A stretch of 64,000 bases of DNA from Nonomuraea turcica. GTDB lineage: Bacteria > Actinomycetota > Actinomycetes > Streptosporangiales > Streptosporangiaceae. Below the pieces are notes generated by a model. The model was not told the DNA's origin. It saw nothing but the letters and a program-made list of their open reading frames with translations, and did no database searches. Location of the stretch: the NCBI RefSeq assembly GCF_030718205.1, contig NZ_JAUZQF010000009.1, positions 362,591 through 426,590 on the forward strand. Direction: 5' to 3'. Shown piece by piece: positions 59,470 to 64,000 of the stretch; the first letter of the stretch is position 1, and each line of letters begins with the position of its first letter. Made by a program: the position numbers and the translations under genes.

Positions 59470-60206
59470 GCGTGTTGCCCGGCTGGCTGTCCGAGATCCC
59501 GGGTGAGCAGCCGTACCCGCTGGTGTTCGCGACGGTGAGCGGCGCCCACCTCTACGGCTTCCCGTCGGTGGACTCCGACGTGGACCTGCGGGGCGTGCAC
59601 GTGCTGCCGGTCGAGGAGGTGGCCGGGTTACGGCACGGGCCGGAGACGCTGGAGCGGACGTGGACGCGTGACGGCGTGGAGATGGACCTGGTCACGCACG
59701 ACCTCGCGAAGTTCTGCCGGCTGCTGCTCGGGCGCAACGGGTATGTGCTGGAGCAGCTGCTGTCGCCGCTGGTGGTGGCGTCGTCGCCGGTCCACGAGGA
59801 GCTGGTGGCCATGGCGCCGGGGTGTGTGACGCGGCACCACGCCCACCACTACCTGGGGTTCGCGCGGACGCAGTGGGGGCTCTTCACGAAGACCATGGAG
59901 CTGAAGCCGCTGCTCTACACCTTCCGTGTGCTGGCCACGGGGACGCATCTCATGCGTACCGGGGAGCTGGAGGCCGACCTGACGCGGCTGTACGCGTACG
60001 GGCCCGCGTACCTGCCCGAGCTGGTCGCCCTGAAGCGGGACGCCGAGCACGGGCGGTCGCCGTCCGTCCTGGGGCTGGAGGCGGATGTGGAGCGGATGAC
60101 CACAGGGTTGGAGGAGGCGCGGGACGCCTCGGCGCTGCCGGAGCGGGCAACGGCGGAGGAGGCGCTGCACGATCTCGTGGTACGGGCGCGGCTGGCGGCG
60201 CCGTGA
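59466..60206 (+). CDS. Nucleotidyltransferase, YcgL/COG3541 type (copy 2)
   Basis: A 246-residue homologue of the preceding protein. The active site reads VSGAHLYGFPSVDSDVDLRG (about residues 25-44): the SG motif, then D-x-D. A third acidic residue fits DGVEMDLVTHDLAKF. It differs from copy 1 in the first turn (SGAH in place of GSRA). The two genes overlap by 4 bp. Two such enzymes in tandem suggest a heteromeric or paired activity, but no target is known. Confidence 0.85.
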   Translation: MSVLPGWLSEIPGEQPYPLVFATVSGAHLYGFPSVDSDVDLRGVHVLPVEEVAGLRHGPETLERTWTRDGVEMDLVTHDLAKFCRLLLGRNGYVLEQLLSPLVVASSPVHEELVAMAPGCVTRHHAHHYLGFARTQWGLFTKTMELKPLLYTFRVLATGTHLMRTGELEADLTRLYAYGPAYLPELVALKRDAEHGRSPSVLGLEADVERMTTGLEEARDASALPERATAEEALHDLVVRARLAAP

Positions 60207-60307
60207 CGCTGGTGGGCGGGCAGGACGCCCCGTCGATGGGTGACGGCGTAGCTCGTCCTGACCGTGGCACTCCGGATCCGATTCCCTCCGGCCCTATATT
60301 TGCGTCC

Positions 60308-61054
60308 ATGTCTGGCTCGCCCATACAGCCATCCCCCTTCCTCCTGTTCGCCGCGCCCCTGAAGGAATCCAGCGAGTACGCCGGGCCAGGTCGCTGCTCG
60401 CTGTGCTCCCTGGAGGCCGATCCCACGTTCGATCTCGGCATCGGCGCCGATGTCATTCACGAATGCACGCACTGCGCTCGGTCGTTCGCGGTGCCGGCCG
60501 ACGAGCATGAGACGGCGACCGTCGACTGTCCGCATTGCCGAGCCGCGATACCGGTGGCCAGGCTGAATGACCCGGCGGCCTGCGTCTCCTGTCTGCGCCA
60601 GGGCAAGGCGGTCCTGACCAAGGACACCGAGTATGGAATGGTGCGCTGGGAGGATGCGATGCGCGGTCGCACCCACGGCGTCCCCGACCTTCGCCACGCC
60701 CCTGGGTTCGAGCTGGACATGCCCGACGGCGACGACTGGGTGGGAGTCTTCATCTCTTCGGAGACCCTTCTCGAACTCGTGCGCACGCCGACCTACTCAA
60801 CCTGGCAAGGAGAAATGTGGCTGTTCTGCTGTGGCCAGGCCATGACGTACCTCGGCGAGTGGGGCAAGGAGGATTTTTCCGCCTATGCACCGGAGGATCC
60901 GGAGGGCGCCTTCCTGATGGCCATGCGCAACGGCGACTCGGCTGGCGTATGGGAGCATCTGCCCGACCGCTTCCCTGCGCATGCTGGAATCGGATCCCAC
61001 GTTTTCGGCTGCCGCACTTGTGATGGCCGCCGGGGCCACATCGAACTTGCATAA
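60308..61054 (+). CDS. CbrC family protein
   Basis: A 248-residue protein of the CbrC (UPF0167) family. In E. coli a member is linked to tolerance of colicin E2; the mechanism is not known. Landmarks: the start SPFLLFAAPLKESSEYAGPG, pairs of CxxC zinc knuckles (CSLC, CTHC, CPHC, CVSC over residues 30-98), WLFCCGQAMTYLGEWGKEDF and the last pair CRTCDGRRGH. The ATG at 60308 is chosen because the family starts here; an open frame extends to 59822 but overlaps another gene. Whether it has any tie to the RHS system far upstream cannot be told. Confidence 0.82.
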   Translation: MSGSPIQPSPFLLFAAPLKESSEYAGPGRCSLCSLEADPTFDLGIGADVIHECTHCARSFAVPADEHETATVDCPHCRAAIPVARLNDPAACVSCLRQGKAVLTKDTEYGMVRWEDAMRGRTHGVPDLRHAPGFELDMPDGDDWVGVFISSETLLELVRTPTYSTWQGEMWLFCCGQAMTYLGEWGKEDFSAYAPEDPEGAFLMAMRNGDSAGVWEHLPDRFPAHAGIGSHVFGCRTCDGRRGHIELA

Positions 61055-61164
61055 GAACTCCCGCCACTGCTCGTGGGTCATGCCTGCGGCGCCGGCGCGG
61101 CCAGGTATCCAAGGGGTCACGGCGACCTCCTGGCCCCCTGTCGTCGTGGCTCGCGAGAAGGCGC

Positions 61165-62472
61165 TCATCCCGTCACCGTCCCAGCGCCCGCGCGGAGCGA
61201 AGAAGCGTGCGCGTGCACCCACCAGGCGAGCGGAAGTGCGATCAGCACCACCGCCTGGATCGCGAGCAACGCCGGAACGATGCCCCAACGGTCTGCCATC
61301 AGGCCGGCTCCCAGGGCGACGAGCGCGTAGAGCACGCTGCCGAGCAGCGACGCAAGCGAACCCATCGTCGCGCGTTCCCGGTCGGTGAACTCGCGCTGCA
61401 GCAACGTCTGCTGGGCGATTGTCGACATGCCGTAGGCCGGTGACCCAAGCAGCACGGGCGAAAATACCGTCGGCTTGACCAGCGCCACGAAGTTCGCCAC
61501 GTTGTCGAACAGCTCACCGAACAGCAGAGTGCGGGCCGCGCCCACCCGGCCGATCACCCAACCACTGACGCGGAAGCCGACGAAGGCCACGCCATGGCCG
61601 AAGGTGCGCCACAGGCCCAGCGCCCAGAGCGGCCACAGCCCTGCCACGAAAACAGGCGACAACTGGGCCGCGCTTTCGCTGCTGTAACGAAGCGCCGACA
61701 CCAGAGTCATCCGGCGGAGCACCGGATTACGGCGGATGCCGCGCAGGGCCGATCCGAGATGCACCAGCACGTTCGATTCCAGCGGGCCGTGCACCCGCGG
61801 TTCCCGGACCCGCAAGGCGACGAGCACGCACAGCACCTGCGGCACGACCGACAGCGCGACCACCACACGCAGCGACCAGGCGCCGGCGACCACGCCACCT
61901 ATGGCTGCCGCCAGTGCGAGTGCGATCTGGAACATCGAGTTCACCCGGCCCGAGTGCCGGGGGAACTCCTCCTCCCGGCCGGCTTCGAGCAACGTGTCGT
62001 AGAGCAGAGATTCGTTGTTGCCGCTCCACAGTGAGGTCGCCAATCCCTCCAGCACAACAGCTGCCAGGAGGAGGCCGTAGCCTGAAGCGCTGGCGTACCC
62101 GAGATGGGCGGCCACCATGACGACGGCACCGGCGATCATCGTGCCGCGTCGGCCGAGGCGGTCGGAGAGCACCCCGGTAGGGACTTCGAACGCTGCCGAA
62201 GACAGCATCTTCACCGCCAGGAGGCTGGCGGCAGCGGTGTACGAGCCGGTGACTTGCGCGAAGTAGATGACCATGATCGGCCCGTACATGCGGAAGTCGC
62301 CGAAGAAGTTGAACCAGCTCAGCAGGCGGACATTCCGGTTGACAGTCTGATCAGCGGAGTTCGGAGCAGGCGGAGCTGACCTCGACCGTTGAGATGTCCT
62401 GCCGAACGGGGCAGCGATCAGGCGTTCGACCAGGACACGTACACGGAGCAGTGAAGAATGACGAGCGGACAC
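61165..62472 (-). CDS. MFS transporter
   Basis: A 435-residue, 10-12-helix major facilitator protein. The motif A loop is GVLSDRLGRRGTMIAGA between helices 2 and 3 (about residue 100), and the second half has the matching DRWGIVPALLAIQAV. The helices start with LLSWFNFFGDFRMYGPIMVI. Many relatives are annotated as macrolide or drug exporters, but the substrate is not determinable. The start is uncertain: GTG 62472 gives a long Arg/Ser-rich N-terminal tail, and a TTG at 62517 extends it further. No ATG lies between these and the first helix. It converges on the CbrC gene with 110 bp between stops. Confidence 0.83.
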   Translation of the reverse strand: MSARHSSLLRVRVLVERLIAAPFGRTSQRSRSAPPAPNSADQTVNRNVRLLSWFNFFGDFRMYGPIMVIYFAQVTGSYTAAASLLAVKMLSSAAFEVPTGVLSDRLGRRGTMIAGAVVMVAAHLGYASASGYGLLLAAVVLEGLATSLWSGNNESLLYDTLLEAGREEEFPRHSGRVNSMFQIALALAAAIGGVVAGAWSLRVVVALSVVPQVLCVLVALRVREPRVHGPLESNVLVHLGSALRGIRRNPVLRRMTLVSALRYSSESAAQLSPVFVAGLWPLWALGLWRTFGHGVAFVGFRVSGWVIGRVGAARTLLFGELFDNVANFVALVKPTVFSPVLLGSPAYGMSTIAQQTLLQREFTDRERATMGSLASLLGSVLYALVALGAGLMADRWGIVPALLAIQAVVLIALPLAWWVHAHASSLRAGAGTVTG

Positions 62473-62843
62473 AGCAGAACTCCCGGAAAGGCGAACGGAG
62501 ACGCCAAACAGCGCCAAGGGCCGGTGACACGTTTCACCTCGCCCCGGCGACCGGGATGTGTGCTGACTTTGCTGCTACACGCGCGGCGTTACAAGCCTGC
62601 GACTGCGGTCACCAAGGGGCGAACGGAAGCTCCGGTCATCGTTGTAGACATCAGTGCTCCTCAATTCCCCAAACGGACGGGATTCCGCAACAGCTTCAAC
62701 TCTAGCGACCGAAGGACCTACGTGTCCGCTGAATCACGGACACAACGGCGGGTAACCGCGCCTCATGGCCGCTCCCATTGAGGGGCTGGATTGATCAAGC
62801 GGCCGGTGCGGTGAGATCGGATAGCGTCTGCGATTCTCTGTGT
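62473..62843. other. Intergenic region between MFS gene and TnpB gene
   Basis: A 371-bp region upstream of the MFS gene and downstream of tnpB, both on the minus strand. Frames of 100 codons on the plus strand have no family or plausible composition. It should hold the MFS promoter and the right-hand border of the IS element. I could not find a clear insertion site or target repeat. Confidence 0.45.
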
Positions 62844-64000
62844 TTACCTGAGTATTTCCGGCAAATCGGGCGGGCGTGGCCGTGGCGGGCCGTCTCCGTA
62901 CTCTCCGAGGGGGAGTACGGGGGTGGCTGCGACGCGGTGGAAGCCGGTCCGGTGTTGAGGATCGCGTACAGGCCCTGTACGCCCCACGGGTGGGTGGGGC
63001 GCCTGGGGTGCCTGGCCCGCCGGACGCTCTCCCGCCCCGGGCGTGCCGGGGTCGGGGGCGGGCACCGCGCGCCGGTCGGGCACACGGCTGGACGTCGTTG
63101 AATTGTTTGCCGAGTGACGGTTCTGGGTGCGGGTCGGCCGTTTGGGGGTGGGGCGGTTCTTGGATCTGTCCCGTGCCGCAGGGCGGGGGTGCAGGTCGGT
63201 TCGGGTGCGGCGGGCGCGCCGGGCGGCCCGGGTGGGTCTGCGTGCCCGGCGGGCGCGGGCGACGTTGCCCTCCACGACCGTGGGGATGATACGGGCGCCG
63301 GTGGCGCGGTGGGTGCGGGTGGCGTGCTGGCCGAGCAGGCCGCGGGCGAGGATGCGTTCGGCTGCGGCCCAGTCCCGGTCACAGGACAGGCCGCAGGCCG
63401 GGCAGTACGCCCACGTCCAGCCGCGCTCGGCGAGCCGGTCCGCCGCAGGGCAATGCCGCAGCACCGACGTGCCGTCCCCGCACCGGGGACAATATTTGGA
63501 GGTGCCGCGAGCCGGGACGGTGACCACGGCGATGGCGTGCTTGGCCGCCAGGTGCCGGATCGCATCGACGATCTGCCCGCGGACCTGCCCCGACAGGCGC
63601 GCGTTGGCACGTCCGCGGCGCCCGCGTGCTTCCAGGGTGGCCAGGTCTTCCAAGAAGATGATCGTCGCCCCGTTGGCGCTGGCCTGGTCGACCGCCCAGC
63701 GGGCCGTCGACCAGGCCAGCGCGTGGTTCAGGTTCCGGATGCGGGCGCACACGCGCTCGTGTTCGACACCGGTGGTCTGGTAGGCCGCGGCCAACGCGGC
63801 GAAGCGGGGATCGGCGGGGGTGATGCCGGCCAGGAGCCTGGCCTGGTGCCGGTGCTTGGCGGCCAGCTGCTCCCGCTCGCCCCGCAGCCGGTGCAGCTTG
63901 GCCGAGACGCCGGTGGCGTCGTAGGTGAGCGGCCGCCCGTCGCAAATCACCCGGCCCTCGCCGGTCAGACGGCCGGTCACGCCGGTCAGGAGCGTGTTAC
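62844..64000 (-). CDS. tnpB: TnpB-type protein of an IS200/IS605-like element (5' end outside window)
   Basis: A partial gene open to the right edge, 385 codons seen. It encodes RuvC-II (Glu in IIFLEDLATLEARG), a zinc ribbon (YCPRCGDGTSVL and YCPACGLSC) and RuvC-III (DRDWAAAERILARG), the order seen in TnpB, the RNA-guided nuclease ancestor of Cas12. RuvC-I would be upstream, beyond the window. After RuvC-III the frame continues for about 180 residues of Arg/Pro-rich sequence with no fold. That part overlaps the structured segment listed as a candidate omega RNA, so it is doubtful as protein. No TnpA gene is visible. Confidence 0.8.
   Translation of the reverse strand, partial: NTLLTGVTGRLTGEGRVICDGRPLTYDATGVSAKLHRLRGEREQLAAKHRHQARLLAGITPADPRFAALAAAYQTTGVEHERVCARIRNLNHALAWSTARWAVDQASANGATIIFLEDLATLEARGRRGRANARLSGQVRGQIVDAIRHLAAKHAIAVVTVPARGTSKYCPRCGDGTSVLRHCPAADRLAERGWTWAYCPACGLSCDRDWAAAERILARGLLGQHATRTHRATGARIIPTVVEGNVARARRARRPTRAARRARRTRTDLHPRPAARDRSKNRPTPKRPTRTQNRHSANNSTTSSRVPDRRAVPAPDPGTPGAGERPAGQAPQAPHPPVGRTGPVRDPQHRTGFHRVAATPVLPLGEYGDGPPRPRPPDLPEILR
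62896..63000 (-). ncRNA. Candidate omega RNA scaffold at the 3' end of tnpB
   Basis: Three close hairpins, all inside the frame of the TnpB tail: 62896-62903 with 62913-62920 (8 bp), 62964-62971 with 62975-62982 (8 bp, loop 3), and 62981-62987 with 62994-63000 (7 bp). TnpB nucleases use an RNA from the 3' end of their own gene and the IS border, so a structured segment here is in the right place. The 3' border of the RNA and the guide are not located. Confidence 0.4.

Noticed and set aside
60797..61288. Minus-strand 163-codon frame with MTHEQWREFLCKFD near its middle
   Set aside because: It overlaps the CbrC gene in antisense and has no family match. The short natural-looking stretch is not enough.

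Overview
The window is GC-rich DNA from an actinomycete. Third codon positions are strongly G/C, many starts are GTG or TTG, and genes often overlap by 4 bp (ATGA or GTGA). Several families are typical of Actinobacteria: WYL regulators, an Scr1/DUF5753-type XRE regulator with DUF6879, a LuxR-AAA regulator, NACHT NTPases, RHS toxins with Sec signals, and a GNAT protein with two domains. A relative of Nonomuraea or another member of the Streptosporangiaceae is my best guess from gene style alone.

Left part (1-6.2 kb): a tail of an unknown gene, a DUF2071 protein, a decayed thyX, and a doxX-marR pair with a clear promoter and inverted-repeat operator. Next comes a DUF6879/XRE cassette whose first small gene has lost its frame, then three overlapping small genes. 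The centrepiece of the accessory region (5.8-15.4 kb) is a 2969-residue secreted RHS polymorphic toxin. It ends in a HINT self-cleaving domain and a colicin D-like tRNase tip. A small probable immunity gene and a remnant of a DUF4241 gene follow. The tip, the immunity gene and the flank are visibly more A/T-rich than the RHS core.

Middle part (16.3-32.5 kb): mainly metabolic genes. A fused TrpE-TrpG anthranilate synthase is preceded by a complete attenuation system: a promoter, a leaderless 13-residue leader peptide with two adjacent Trp codons, and alternative hairpins. After it come a secreted DUF4394 protein, a CocE-type hydrolase with a WYL regulator, an SDR, and a DUF3311/solute:sodium symporter pair. 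DUF6285, acyl-CoA dehydrogenase and APH-type kinase genes resemble the lva (4-hydroxyacyl-CoA) catabolic set. An ABC exporter and a TetR/membrane-protein pair close this part.

The most interesting system is at 32.7-37.3 kb. Four genes, each overlapping the next by 4 bp, encode a coiled-coil/winged-helix protein, a RecB/Cas4-like PD-(D/E)XK nuclease with a probable Fe-S cluster, a protein of unknown function, and an SF1 (Upf1/Dna2-like) helicase. I do not recognise this set as a named system. It looks like a split helicase-nuclease for DNA repair or defence.

Right part (37.3-64 kb): GNAT, STAS and anti-sigma-type ATPase genes around a TetR gene with two operator copies. Then Ppx/GppA, a formylglycine-generating enzyme coupled to a MurG-like glycosyltransferase, a flavin monooxygenase, a truncated hydrolase with Cys at the nucleophile position, and a large LuxR regulator. 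An aldo/keto reductase divergent from an XRE regulator follows, then three tandem paralogues of a membrane/coiled-coil protein, a NACHT NTPase, PrpE, two overlapping nucleotidyltransferases, a CbrC-like protein and an MFS transporter. A TnpB-type protein running off the right edge closes the window; its 3' end is strongly structured and may encode an omega RNA.
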